NCBI RefSeq assembly: GCF_026005215.1
Contig: NZ_BPMA01000005.1
Span: 1 to 41,674, forward strand
Origin: Capnocytophaga catalasegens
GTDB taxonomy: Bacteria > Bacteroidota > Bacteroidia > Flavobacteriales > Flavobacteriaceae
Direction of reading: 5' to 3'
DNA: 41,674 bases
Shown here piece after piece: positions 16,036-25,053 of the stretch. Under the pieces are notes generated by a model that ran no database searches, was not told the DNA's origin, and saw nothing but the letters and a program-made list of their open reading frames with translations. Position numbers and translations under genes: made by a program. Each line of letters starts with the position of its first letter. The stretch's first letter is position 1.

Positions 16036-16578
16036 ATGAACACCTATATCGTCCTTTTGCGTGGTGTGATGCCCACAGGGAAAAACAAAATTCCGAGTAT
16101 GACTTTTCTGAAAGAAATTTTAGAAAAAGGCGGTTTTGTGAATGTAAAAACCTATATCCAAAGCGGAAATATTGTATTACAAACGGAGCTTTCCCCTGTG
16201 GAAGTGAGTGGGAAAGTACATCAACTCATCAAGGAAAACATTGGGGCAGAACTCCCTGTGATGGTGAAAACCGCTGAGGAAATCAAACAGGTCTTGAACG
16301 AAAATCCGTTTACGGAAAACCACGATATTAAGCGTGTTTTCTTTACCCTTTTTAACGATGAGCTTTCGCAATCATTGGCAAACGAACTCAAAACGCAAGA
16401 TTTCGGAGAAGAAAAATTTGATTTCACACCCCGAGCGATGTATATGTATTTGCCCAAAGATGCCAGTCGCACCAAACTGAATAACAATTTTTTGGAAAAG
16501 AAACTAAAAATCATTGCTACTACACGCAATTTCAACACATTAACAAAGTTAGTGGAAATGGCGGAGGAAAATATATAA
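16036..16578 (+). CDS. DUF1697 domain protein, copy 2
   Basis: A paralog of 10024-10566, also 180 residues. The N-terminus MNTYIVLLRGVMPTGKNKIP and the C-terminus TLTKLVEMAEENI differ from copy 1, while the central 455 bp differ at five positions only; two of these change the protein (Ser/Asn, Ser/Pro). Function unknown. It lies 12 bp before murE, so if murE is still read as part of an operon this gene would be in the same transcript. It marks the end of the first accessory block. Confidence 0.85.
   Translation: MNTYIVLLRGVMPTGKNKIPSMTFLKEILEKGGFVNVKTYIQSGNIVLQTELSPVEVSGKVHQLIKENIGAELPVMVKTAEEIKQVLNENPFTENHDIKRVFFTLFNDELSQSLANELKTQDFGEEKFDFTPRAMYMYLPKDASRTKLNNNFLEKKLKIIATTRNFNTLTKLVEMAEENI
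16081..16535 (+). repeat. Direct repeat core shared by the two DUF1697 genes (copy 2)
   Basis: Partner of 10069-10523: 455 bp, five mismatches, same orientation. Sequence identity stops abruptly at both ends, in codons 15 and 167 of the gene. Confidence 0.9.
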
Positions 16579-16590
16579 ACAACTGAAACT

Positions 16591-18048
16591 ATGAACCTAA
16601 AAGATATATTACAAAACATAGAAATCATCTCCCTTTCGGGGGAAATCAATACCGAAGTAGGTAACTTGGTGCAAGACTCGCGGTTAATACAGCAAGGCGA
16701 TGTATTCATTGCTATAAAAGGCACCACATCGGATGGGCATCAATTCATCAAAAAAGCAATCGAAAAGGGAGCGAAAGTCATCGTTTGCGAGGAAATTCTG
16801 CAAGAAACTATTTCGGAAATCGTTTACATAAAAGTAAAGGATACCTCTTCGGCTTTGGCAACGATGGCTTCCAATTTCTACGGAAATCCTTCCGAAAAAC
16901 TCAAATTAGTAGGTATTACAGGAACAAACGGAAAGACCACTACCACGAGTTTGCTGTACCAATTGTTCAGAAAAGTAGGATACAAAGTCGGACTGATTTC
17001 TACCATTGCCATTTATGTTGATGATGAAAAATTCGACACGATAAACACCACGCCTGATATTCTTACATTGAATAAATATCTGAAAATGATGGTCGATGCA
17101 GGTTGCGAATATTGTTTTATGGAAGTGAGTTCGCACGGCGTGGAGCAACGACGCATCGAAGGATTGCACTTTGCAGGGGGCGTATTTACGAACCTCACAC
17201 ACGACCATTTGGACTATCACGGAACGTTTGCGGCATATCGCGATGCCAAAAAGAAATTTTTCGACCAATTGCCCAAAACGGCTTTTGTCCTGACAAATGT
17301 TGATGACAAAAACGGCAGTGTGATGCTACAAAACACCAAAGCCCAAAAGAAATTGTACGCTTTGAAAACAATGGCAGATTATCGTTTGCAGATTTTGGAA
17401 AATCAGTTTTCGGGCTTGGTGCTCAAAATAGACGGACAGGAAGTTTGGACGAACCTCATTGGGCAGTTCAACGCCTATAATCTGTTGGCGGTTTATGCCG
17501 TTGCCGATTTGCTCGGAATCGAAAAAATGCAGAACCTAACCGCTTTGAGTACGTTGCAGTCGGTGGGCGGACGATTTCAGTATTTTGTATCAAAAGACAA
17601 AATCACCGCGATTGTGGATTATGCCCACACACCCGACGCCTTGCAAAATGTGTTAGACACCATCAACAACATACGCACCAAAAACGAACAACTCATCACG
17701 GTAGTGGGATGTGGAGGAAATCGCGACAAGAGCAAACGCCCTATAATGGCGGACATCTCAACTAAGGAAAGTACGCGAGTGATTTTCACTTCGGATAATC
17801 CGCGAGACGAAGACCCACAAACGATTTTGGAAGAAATGGAGGCAGGGGTTTCGGCAGAGCATTACAAAAAGTTTGTTACCATAACCGACCGCCGTCAGGC
17901 AATAAAAACCGCTTGTCAGTTTGCCCAATCAGGCGATATTATCCTCATTGCCGGCAAAGGACACGAAACCTATCAAGAAGTAAAAGGCGTTCGCACCCAT
18001 TTTGATGATATGGAGGAGGTTAAGAAATATCTAGTGACAACAAATTAA
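16591..18048 (+). CDS. murE: UDP-MurNAc-tripeptide ligase (meso-DAP type)
   Basis: MurE adds the third residue to the peptidoglycan stem peptide in the cytoplasm, using ATP. The P-loop GTNGKTTT lies at residues 111-118, and NLTHDHLDYHGTFAAYRDAK is the typical Mur central motif. The substrate motif DNPR (residues 402-405) marks meso-diaminopimelate as the amino acid, as expected for Gram-negatives. The length of 485 residues is normal. The last residues (KKYLVTTN) are unlike the second copy of the 3' end at 19521-19604 (RRFLK), so the present C-terminus may be of recombinant origin. mraY, normally adjacent, is 3.4 kb away. Confidence 0.95.
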   Translation: MNLKDILQNIEIISLSGEINTEVGNLVQDSRLIQQGDVFIAIKGTTSDGHQFIKKAIEKGAKVIVCEEILQETISEIVYIKVKDTSSALATMASNFYGNPSEKLKLVGITGTNGKTTTTSLLYQLFRKVGYKVGLISTIAIYVDDEKFDTINTTPDILTLNKYLKMMVDAGCEYCFMEVSSHGVEQRRIEGLHFAGGVFTNLTHDHLDYHGTFAAYRDAKKKFFDQLPKTAFVLTNVDDKNGSVMLQNTKAQKKLYALKTMADYRLQILENQFSGLVLKIDGQEVWTNLIGQFNAYNLLAVYAVADLLGIEKMQNLTALSTLQSVGGRFQYFVSKDKITAIVDYAHTPDALQNVLDTINNIRTKNEQLITVVGCGGNRDKSKRPIMADISTKESTRVIFTSDNPRDEDPQTILEEMEAGVSAEHYKKFVTITDRRQAIKTACQFAQSGDIILIAGKGHETYQEVKGVRTHFDDMEEVKKYLVTTN

Positions 18049-18064
18049 AAAGTGAAATTAATAT

Positions 18065-19016
18065 ATGAGTAATAAAAATTGTAAAGTTGATATAGTTAAA
18101 GTTTCAGTAGAACATAAGAAAAATTCTACACATAAATTAGATTTTGATGAAATATTAGCACACAATAAAGTTAATAATAAGGAACTTAATCTAAGAAACA
18201 AATTAGTACATTTTTCTATTGTTGAAAATAACGATTCCTATATAATTAGGTTTTGTAAGAGTAACCATTGATAAAGATTTACCTCCAAAAATCGATAGAA
18301 AAAGTAAAAAAATATCTTCATTAGGATTAACAGAAGAAGAAGGTATAGCATATGGTAATGTATTTTTATATTCAAAAAAATTAAAAGTTCTTTTCTATGA
18401 AGTAAATAGAGACAGTATTTATTTGGATGTGTTTAGAATTTTTCTATACAAATGTTTTAATTCTTCAAAAAAAATGAATAAAGAATATACTTTTAACATT
18501 CATTTTTCTACTATTTTTCGTAAAGACGAGTATAGAAGAGCTTTAGATATGGATAAATATAAAGGTTTTAAAATGAAAGTTTATCAGCCTCAAAAATTAT
18601 TAAAAGAATTAAAAACTATCAATTCTTCTTTGGAAGATAAAATAGATTTTGACTTTATGCCTGAAATCGAAAATGCGGCAAAATTAAATAGCGAGTATGC
18701 TCAAATTGAATATACAGTTCAGTACGCTAAAAAGAAAGCAGGACTATACAAAGATAAAATAGAACCTATGATACGAAAAATAGGACAAATGTTAAAGTTT
18801 GGGCAACTAAGGGATAACATACAGGAAATAGAAATATGTGGCTATAACACGGAGTATGCTTCTTCTCAGGTTGCAATAGATTTAGTAGGGGATGTTTATA
18901 GTGGTTCATTTCAATTAAATATTCCTCGTTTAAATAACAGTTTACAAATCACTGAGAGAGTTCGTGCTATCAAAGGCGTTTTTGAGAAAGAATTCTCTAT
19001 ATTAGAAAACTATTGA
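18065..19016 (+). pseudogene. DUF6731-like gene with a frameshift in a T run
   Basis: Frame 1 (18065-18271) encodes MSNKNCKVDIVKVSVEHKKN ... ENNDSYIIRF, then runs off. If one T is removed from the TTTT at 18251-18254, translation continues VRVTIDKDLPPKIDRKSKKI ... LGLTEEEGIAYGNVFLYSKK to the TGA at 19014-19016, about 316 residues. The whole then resembles proteins I know as DUF6731 (segments DEILAH, DLPPK, GLTEEEGIAYGN), though I hold that name loosely. The part after 18423 is still open by itself. It is either a decayed gene or a homopolymer sequencing error. The codon use is more AT-rich than murE, a sign of transfer. Confidence 0.75.
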
Positions 19017-19488
19017 TGATAAATTATAAAGATATACAGGAAATTCAAAAGCTGAAAAGAAAAAAAAATTTCTAAAAATACTACCTTATGGAGTTTTCTT
19101 CTTTATATTCTTTGCGTCATATTTTTTTCGTTTTGAATATAATGAAAATACTGAACTTTTCATTGATAAGCTTATAGATGTTGGTTCTATTTTTTTTGGA
19201 ATATTTATAGGGTGCATATATTTATTTGAAAAATTTAAGGAAAATACAACCTACATAATCTTTTTAAGATTTTGTAAATTGTTACTTTATCAAAATATAG
19301 TGATTATAATTTTTTCTTTCTTAATAATACTTGTTAATGATCAAATTATAGAACAATATGTAATTAAAAAAACTATTATTTATCCTAGAGTTGGTTTATT
19401 CTCAATATATGTAGCATTTTTTTCAGTAATTATGACAAATATGATAAGGTTTATATCAATAATGTTAAAGTTGTTGAGATACAAATAA
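19016..19488 (+). pseudogene. Small membrane protein gene, frameshifted in a poly-A run
   Basis: The ATG at 19016 overlaps the preceding TGA (ATGA), and MINYKDIQEIQKLKR is followed by a stop at 19073. The +2 frame from the A run at 19060-19068 continues KKKFLKILPYGVFFFIFFAS ... to TAA at 19486-19488. The joined product of about 157 residues would have four hydrophobic helices. Translation coupling to the previous gene suggests a two-gene module. Both genes break in homopolymers, so sequencing error must be excluded. No family recognised. Confidence 0.65.
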
Positions 19489-19520
19489 TTTTGTAGAAAA
19501 TAAAAATGTGATCTTTTAGA

Positions 19521-19604
19521 AAAGGACACGAAACCTATCAAGAAGTAAAAGGTGTTCACACCCATTTTGATGATATGGAGGAAGTGAGACGATTTTTAAA
19601 ATAA
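19521..19604 (+). pseudogene. Detached murE 3' end (27 codons)
   Basis: Encodes KGHETYQEVKGVHTHFDDME then EVRRFLK and stop, matching the end of MurE (KGHETYQEVKGVRTHFDDME then EVKKYLVTTN). The first 60 bp differ from 17956-18015 at only two positions. It follows the two inserted genes directly and leads straight into a GNAT gene 7 bp later. It is probably the original murE 3' end displaced by the insert. Confidence 0.92.
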
Positions 19605-19611
19605 CCAAAAT

Positions 19612-20148
19612 ATGAAACTAATCATAAACGAAAAATTATATCTCGAATTGGTAAAACTATCTGATGCTGAAACCATTTTCAATATCATCAACACACAAAG
19701 AGAATATTTGGGCGAGTGGTTGCCTTTTGTTCAGTATATCAAGGAAGTTGCTGATGAGGAAATTTTTATAAAATCAGCTTTGGAAACGATGGAACAGACC
19801 AAAGAATATGTCTTTTGTATCCGAAAAGATGAGAAGCTTGTGGGGCTTATTAGTTTTATCAAACCGGATATTGCAAATCAAAAAACAGAAATCGGTTATT
19901 GGATTTCAAAAGATTATCAAAAACAAGGTATTGTAACCCAAGCTACTAAGCGAATGTACAAATTTGCCTTTAACGATTTGGGAATGAACCGAGTTCAGCT
20001 ACGATGTGCGGTGGGAAATCTGCCAAGCAAAAGCATTCCAAAGCGATTGGGATTTACTTTCGAGGGCATCGAACGGCGAGGCGAACGCGTTTCGGAAGGC
20101 GTTTTTAGAGATTTGGAAGTGTATAGTATTTTAAAATCGGAAATGTAG
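19612..20148 (+). CDS. GNAT acetyltransferase, RimJ/RimL type
   Basis: A 178-residue GNAT protein of the ribosomal-protein acetyltransferase group (RimL/RimJ/YdaF-like). Recognised by LSDAETIFNIINTQREYLGE ... WLPFVQ near the start, EIGYWISKDYQKQGIVTQAT (the acetyl-CoA motif), FNDLGMNRVQLRCAVGNLPS, and SKSIPKRLGFTFEGIERRGE. The last segment with Asn-x-xSxxxxxrLGF is characteristic of this subfamily. The acceptor is unknown. It follows the displaced murE tail by 7 bp, so originally it probably lay directly behind murE. Confidence 0.92.
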   Translation: MKLIINEKLYLELVKLSDAETIFNIINTQREYLGEWLPFVQYIKEVADEEIFIKSALETMEQTKEYVFCIRKDEKLVGLISFIKPDIANQKTEIGYWISKDYQKQGIVTQATKRMYKFAFNDLGMNRVQLRCAVGNLPSKSIPKRLGFTFEGIERRGERVSEGVFRDLEVYSILKSEM

Positions 20149-20178
20149 CATAAATCAAATTTGTTGATTGATATAGGA

Positions 20179-20207
20179 GTAGGGACAGGACGTGTCCTGT
20201 CCGTACA
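20179..20207. repeat. Dispersed palindrome, best copy of the GGACAGGAC family
   Basis: GTAGGGACAGGACG then TGTCCTGTCCGTACA: nine paired bases on each side of a central GT. Related degenerate copies occur at 10578 and 11133. A TTTGAATATATGTCC segment follows at 20232-20246, as it does after the copy at 10578. Confidence 0.75.
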
Positions 20208-20333
20208 TTTAAAAGCGTTTTATCCGCACATTTGAATATATGTCCATATATTGAACGCCCATTTTGCACTTTGAGAAATGGAAAATAATTAAAAGTAGTG
20301 TTTGTATGCAAATTCATTAAAAAAACAAGCAAA

Positions 20334-21353
20334 ATGAAACAAAAACTATATAAAAGCCTAACGAAAATACAAGAAAGTATCGCCGATATTCGTCAGGTTA
20401 CGATTCATAATTCGGCTTTCAAATCGAGTATCGAGGTGTATGATTATGCTTATCCGTTTGATTTGGAGGAGAACTTAGAACAACATCAAAACGAATGTAA
20501 GCAAGAGGGTTACGAGAATCTGTATCAGCTTGTTGCAGAATTTATGAAAAAGTGCAACATCACGCCCTTCACCGAATCGGAATTAAATGAGGGAAAAAAT
20601 CATTCTTTCCTGTTGTTTTATTTTTTGGTCAAACCTTCCGAAGAAATAAAGAAAAAAGGATTCAATGCCGAAGTGAGAACTTTTTTTGCCGTGCCTTTTA
20701 CTGAAAATGGCGAGGAAGTATTCCAAATTTTGGTGTCAAAAAATCGTTTTAGCGGAATTGTTGAAGAAATGAAATACGCCGAGCCTCTTTCGGAAGACAA
20801 TGATAAAGAACATTGGGCGATATTTGAAAAAGCTGTAGCAATAGTAGAACAGGAACTAAACCTCGTTGCGAATGCAGAACATATCGAACTCAGTGCTTTT
20901 GACGATGCATTGAATGATTTTGTCGCTATTGCCAATATCAAAAAGCAGAAAACTTTTAAAAATCAGTGGAAAAAGCTAAAACAAAACCCTAAAAAATACA
21001 TCGACCAAATATTAAAAGCAGGGTTTTACGGCAATGCCAATCAGCAGCAAATCAATTATGAATTTCTCCTCAAGGAACATCTCGAAACTTATAATGACGA
21101 CTTTCCTATTGAGATTGATGCCCTTACGGATTATATAGAAGAACGTTTGGGAGAAAAAATTCACATCACCGAAGAGGATATATTGTACCCCAAAAGTATT
21201 GCTGATAAAATCGAAAAACAAACCGATTATACCCTTTTAAATGTAGAAAATCAGCTGGGCTTTTATACTTTCTTTCTATGCCATAAAGAATATAAAGACT
21301 GGATTTTATCTCTGGCACAGCAACTGGAATTACCAATTGATGATGATTTTTAG
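20334..21353 (+). CDS. Hypothetical cytoplasmic protein, 339 aa
   Basis: A soluble, acidic, mostly helical protein with no signal peptide or membrane segment. The first half is alpha/beta (IRQVTIHNSAFKSSIEVYDY, FLLFYFLVKPSEEIKKKGFN), and the second half is helical (residues 200-339). No motif or family is recognised. I start it at the ATG at 20334; a TTG 36 bp upstream is in frame but has no good ribosome-binding context. It lies between the RimJ-like GNAT and mraY and is on the same strand, so readthrough into mraY is likely. Confidence 0.65.
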   Translation: MKQKLYKSLTKIQESIADIRQVTIHNSAFKSSIEVYDYAYPFDLEENLEQHQNECKQEGYENLYQLVAEFMKKCNITPFTESELNEGKNHSFLLFYFLVKPSEEIKKKGFNAEVRTFFAVPFTENGEEVFQILVSKNRFSGIVEEMKYAEPLSEDNDKEHWAIFEKAVAIVEQELNLVANAEHIELSAFDDALNDFVAIANIKKQKTFKNQWKKLKQNPKKYIDQILKAGFYGNANQQQINYEFLLKEHLETYNDDFPIEIDALTDYIEERLGEKIHITEEDILYPKSIADKIEKQTDYTLLNVENQLGFYTFFLCHKEYKDWILSLAQQLELPIDDDF

Positions 21354-21452
21354 CATTTTATATAAAAATGATGTAATACACACAACCTTTAATGGCAAAA
21401 CAATAATAAAAGCGTATGTACGCAACCACAATAACAATAAAAGACAATAAAA

Positions 21453-22667
21453 ATGTTATATTATCTATTTGATTACTTAGAAAAAGAATACAATTTGGCG
21501 GGAGCAGGATTGTTTCAATACCTTTCGTTCCGTGCGGGGATTGCGGCGATTCTCTCACTTTTAATTGCTACAATCTTCGGAAAGAAAATTATCCGTAGGC
21601 TGTACGCACTTCAGGTGGGGGAAACCATTCGTGATTTAGGTCTGCAAGGACAGAACGAAAAAGCAGGAACACCTACAATGGGAGGCGTGATTATCATCTT
21701 GGCAACGCTTGTACCTGTGCTTCTATTTGCTGAACTCGCAAATGTGTACATCATTTTACTTGTAGTTTCAATGATTTGGATGGGAATCATCGGGTTTGCG
21801 GACGACTACATCAAGGTTTTTAGAAAGAACAAGGACGGACTTAAGGGCAAATTCAAAGTTTTAGGGCAAATAGGTCTCGGACTTTTTGTCGGAGCGATGC
21901 TTTATTTCAACCCTAATGTAACCGTGAAGAATGAAAGCACAAAAGCAAGTACAGTAACCGAAGTTCAAATTCAGCAGGAAGAAATAAAATCTACCAAAAC
22001 CACTATTCCGTTTATGAAAAACAACGAATTTGACTATGCCGACCTGATTTCGTGGGCAGGTGAAGGAAGTAAAGATTGGGTTTGGGTGGTTTTTATTCCA
22101 ATAGTTATTTTAATTGTGACGGCAGTCTCCAACGGAGCTAACCTCACCGACGGAATTGACGGACTGGCAGCAGGAAGTTCGGCAATCATTGTGCTAACAC
22201 TCGGGATTTTCGCTTGGGTATCTGGGAACATCATTTTTTCGCAGTACCTTAACATAATGTATATCCCCAATGTAGGAGAAATGACCATCTTCATCGCTGC
22301 ATTTGCTGGGGCTCTCATCGGATTTTTGTGGTATAACACCTATCCTGCTCAGGTTTTTATGGGCGATACAGGTAGCCTGACCATTGGGGGGGTAATTGCT
22401 GTGATTGCCATTTCAGTTCGTAAAGAATTGCTCATTCCGTTGCTGTGTGGTATCTTCCTGATTGAAAATCTATCGGTTATGATGCAAGTTTCTTACTTCA
22501 AATACACAAAAAAGAAGTATGGCGAGGGCAAACGCATCTTCCTGATGTCGCCTTTGCATCATCATTATCAAAAAAAGGGCTACCACGAAAGCAAAATTGT
22601 GATGCGATTCCTAATTGTGGGCATCATTCTGGCAATAATGTCCTTCGTGACCTTAAAAATTAGGTAA
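21453..22667 (+). CDS. mraY: Phospho-MurNAc-pentapeptide transferase (lipid I synthesis)
   Basis: MraY transfers phospho-MurNAc-pentapeptide to undecaprenyl phosphate at the inner membrane. The sequence has about ten helices and the diagnostic motifs [14 protein letters not shown] (residues 69-82), [20 protein letters not shown] (112-131), [15 protein letters not shown] (227-241), [12 protein letters not shown] (around 303) and [15 protein letters not shown] (around 365). The extra periplasmic stretch at about residues 160-205 (rich in K, E, S, T) is usual in the Bacteroidota. It is 404 residues long, complete, and separated from both murE and murD by accessory genes. Confidence 0.97.
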   Translation: MLYYLFDYLEKEYNLAGAGLFQYLSFRAGIAAILSLLIATIFGKKIIRRLYALQVGETIRDLGLQGQNEKAGTPTMGGVIIILATLVPVLLFAELANVYIILLVVSMIWMGIIGFADDYIKVFRKNKDGLKGKFKVLGQIGLGLFVGAMLYFNPNVTVKNESTKASTVTEVQIQQEEIKSTKTTIPFMKNNEFDYADLISWAGEGSKDWVWVVFIPIVILIVTAVSNGANLTDGIDGLAAGSSAIIVLTLGIFAWVSGNIIFSQYLNIMYIPNVGEMTIFIAAFAGALIGFLWYNTYPAQVFMGDTGSLTIGGVIAVIAISVRKELLIPLLCGIFLIENLSVMMQVSYFKYTKKKYGEGKRIFLMSPLHHHYQKKGYHESKIVMRFLIVGIILAIMSFVTLKIR

Positions 22668-22704
22668 TCGGTCAAAAATCTTGATTTGTAAAAATCCAAA
22701 AAAA

Positions 22705-23148
22705 ATGAAAAATGTTATAAAGAAAAGTATCATTTCTTATGTAATAGCGTGGTTAATTACATATTTTTCAATGATAGACTATTCGGATAGCCTGTCTTCT
22801 GCTTGTTTGAATTGCTCATATACAGAAGATGTGGCTTTGTATTCATTACTTCTTTTGCCTTTATTCTTTATCACTTTTTTATTCTTAGAAAGAAAGGCAA
22901 AGAATAATAATTTAAGTTCCATTTTTCTTTCAGTAATGTTTACTTTTCTTGTTTTGCTTAATAATGTAAGTATTTTTTCTGACAGAGCCTCTTCGTGGAG
23001 TACTTTTTCTATAATGGAAGAATTTTTAGCTACTTTAATCGAATCTTATTTATTTTTGATTATAGGAATTGCTATTTTTTTATTTATTTTTAGGGAAAAA
23101 CGACTTTTTATGAATAAAAATAACACGATTTATAATGATAATAGATAA
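22705..23148 (+). CDS. Four-helix membrane protein, unknown function
   Basis: 147 residues with four hydrophobic helices (about 7-25, 45-65, 75-95, 113-135). A short extracytoplasmic loop SSACLNCSYTED carries two Cys that could form a disulfide. The ATG at 22705 has an A-rich leader; an in-frame TTG 24 bp upstream is less likely. No family recognised. It follows mraY by 37 bp and opens the third accessory block; its end overlaps a short remnant ORF (23135-23278). Confidence 0.65.
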   Translation: MKNVIKKSIISYVIAWLITYFSMIDYSDSLSSACLNCSYTEDVALYSLLLLPLFFITFLFLERKAKNNNLSSIFLSVMFTFLVLLNNVSIFSDRASSWSTFSIMEEFLATLIESYLFLIIGIAIFLFIFREKRLFMNKNNTIYNDNR

Positions 23149-23278
23149 AAAATACAGATTAAAATTTTTAATCAAACAAAATTTAGATGATTTTCAGTAT
23201 CTTTTACAAGAAACAGAAACTGATTATATAGATTTAGATTTCTATTTTTATTGTAAATTTGATGTATCACAAACCTAA
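23135..23278 (+). pseudogene. Truncated paralog of the 25054-25443 protein (N-terminal part)
   Basis: 47 codons: MIIDKKYRLKFLIKQNLDDF then QYLLQETETDYIDLDFYF and a short tail. The core LIxQNxxxFxYLLQETExDYID matches the start of the protein at 25054 (VYLIRQNYKEFLYLLQETEA then DYID). The rest of that protein is missing. It overlaps the end of the membrane-protein gene by 14 bp. Paralogous unknown proteins in series often mark immunity-gene repertoires, but nothing else supports that here. Confidence 0.6.
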
Positions 23279-23343
23279 ATTTGTATGTCCGTTTAGTGTA
23301 ATAAATGATTTTTTCTGTGATAATTTATTAAAAATATAAACAC

Positions 23344-23373
23344 TTGGTTATCAATTGTATATCTTTATTTTTG
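23344..23373 (+). promoter_or_regulatory. Promoter for the lipoprotein at 23459
   Basis: TTG (23344-23346), a 19-bp spacer, and TATTTTTG (23366-23373): a full Bacteroidota -33/-7 promoter 86 bp before the ATG. Confidence 0.6.
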
Positions 23374-23458
23374 ACTTATAAAATTTAGCTACTAACTCTT
23401 TTATTAGTGATAACGGAAATACATAAACCTAAATTATAAATTTCAAAAAAATACAAAT

Positions 23459-24724
23459 ATGAAAATTTTTTTAGCTTTTTTGACTCTATTTTTGGTGTCT
23501 TGTCAAAATAATCAGCAACAAGTACAACCCACCCAAGTAGAACACAATACGCTTTTGATAGCTTCTGGCGGGAGTGTTTTTAGTTACAACCTTGAAGAAA
23601 ATAAAGTAAATTGGACTTATACGAGTGATTGGGATACACCTGAAAATCGTAATTACTTTGCACTAAATGGACAACATCTTTTGATGCCTTTTGAGAGCGG
23701 AAAATTAGTTAATCTTGATGTGAAAACAGGAGAAATTCGTTGGCAACAACAGATTTATGGTATAGATGATATTATATCCTCTACCACAGAAGAATCTTTG
23801 GAAAAAAATCCAATGAGTCCGCTTTTTATGAGCCAACCACTCATAGATAATGACAATGTGGTTATTGCTTCCACTTCGTCAGAGAAAAGAGCTTGGCTTT
23901 ATAATTTTGACTTAAATCAAGGTAAGAAAAAATGGAGTGAAGAATTAGTAACCAAATATAATTTTTTCGCACCTGTAAAGTGTCGTGATTATTATTTTGT
24001 AAATTCCGCAGTGTTTTTAAAAAAATATGATATAAAAATGGGAGTATCAACTTCTTACGGAATGTTTGATGGTGCTGATGAATATCCAAATGCTGAACCC
24101 AACCAATTTGAAAACCCAATCTATGTACCGATGCAGTCCGATGGCGAAAATCTCTACATAGGTGATGAAAAAGGAAATTATTATTGCCTCCCTTTAAACA
24201 AAGATGGCAGTGTAAAAACACAATATTCTATATCTGATCCCAATAATACTTTTATCAAAAATCCTGCGGTATTTAAGTGGATATATTCGGATAAAGATTT
24301 CCCTTATAGTCAGTGGTATTCCTTACTGGATAATAACACTCTTTATGTTGTTGCAGATGATGGATATGACAAGCTATCGGCTTTGGTGGCAATTAATACA
24401 GAAAATGGAAAACCTAAATGGAAGCAAGTCATTGATGCAGAAGAACTTATGAATGTAACTCTCCAAGCAGAAAAACTAACGGGAATCAATAAAAAACAGA
24501 TTTTTTGGATAGATACGAATGGGAAAAATTTCACACAAGTTCAGGTAACTAATCAGCCTGTATCCAATTTGGAATGGCTTGATTCAACACATCTTACTTA
24601 TGTTTCGGTCAAAGGGATTGAAGTATTGGACACTCAAACCAAAATTTCTAAAATCATTTTTGAAAAAAACTTTGAAAATCTTGGTTATCAAAATTATACA
24701 CAAATAAAATTTTTAAAGAAATAA
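23459..24724 (+). CDS. Lipoprotein with PQQ-like beta-propeller repeats
   Basis: A 421-residue lipoprotein: signal peptide MKIFLAFLTLFLVSC with lipobox Cys15. The mature part has WD/PQQ-enzyme-like repeats of the type TLLIASGGSVFSYNLEENKV-NWTY, KLVNLDVKTGEIRWQQ, AWLYNFDLNQGKKKW and LVAINTENGKPKWKQ, as expected for a seven- or eight-bladed propeller. It lacks other catalytic motifs, so a binding or scaffold role at the envelope is more likely than enzyme activity. It is followed 11 bp later by an unknown gene in the same probable operon. Confidence 0.75.
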   Translation: MKIFLAFLTLFLVSCQNNQQQVQPTQVEHNTLLIASGGSVFSYNLEENKVNWTYTSDWDTPENRNYFALNGQHLLMPFESGKLVNLDVKTGEIRWQQQIYGIDDIISSTTEESLEKNPMSPLFMSQPLIDNDNVVIASTSSEKRAWLYNFDLNQGKKKWSEELVTKYNFFAPVKCRDYYFVNSAVFLKKYDIKMGVSTSYGMFDGADEYPNAEPNQFENPIYVPMQSDGENLYIGDEKGNYYCLPLNKDGSVKTQYSISDPNNTFIKNPAVFKWIYSDKDFPYSQWYSLLDNNTLYVVADDGYDKLSALVAINTENGKPKWKQVIDAEELMNVTLQAEKLTGINKKQIFWIDTNGKNFTQVQVTNQPVSNLEWLDSTHLTYVSVKGIEVLDTQTKISKIIFEKNFENLGYQNYTQIKFLKK

Positions 24725-24735
24725 AAATCAATCCA

Positions 24736-25041
24736 ATGAATACGCTAAAAAACGAATTTTATAATAGTTTAAAAGAGATGGAAAATCTTGCCATAGAGTT
24801 AGATTTTCTGGGATTTGCGAATATGTTCAGAAATGGATATAAAATTCTTGAAAACGAAAATATTTCCACAAAGGAAAGACTTGTAAAAGCCTATAAATCA
24901 ACATATGTTTTTGGTGGAATGGGGTCTTGGAATGATTCTCCACCTTGCTATGCTCACGAGAAAGGCATTCTTGAAAAATATAATGAACTTACAGAGAAAT
25001 TTTACGAAATCCGAAAGAAAATAGAAAAGTTAATAAATTAA
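24736..25041 (+). CDS. Small hypothetical protein, possibly immunity-like
   Basis: 101 residues, helical, soluble. The motif YKSTYVFGGMGSWNDSPPCY (residues 55-74) is distinctive and reminds me of the FGGMGSxND signature in proteins named DUF6966, which I mention only as a tentative match. Small proteins of this style often sit as immunity genes near toxins. It is in a tight cluster with 25054 (12 bp) and 25440, all probably cotranscribed with the PQQ-like lipoprotein. Confidence 0.6.
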   Translation: MNTLKNEFYNSLKEMENLAIELDFLGFANMFRNGYKILENENISTKERLVKAYKSTYVFGGMGSWNDSPPCYAHEKGILEKYNELTEKFYEIRKKIEKLIN

Positions 25042-25053
25042 CCTCAAACAAAA

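Noticed and set aside
6272-16590. Integron cassette array
   Set aside because: The many small co-oriented genes look like cassettes, but I found no integrase and no recurring attC-like recombination sites between them; intergenic gaps are short and dissimilar.
20298-20333. TTG-initiated longer start for the 339-aa protein
   Set aside because: The ATG at 20334 follows an A-rich leader of the usual type; the extra 12 residues add nothing family-like.
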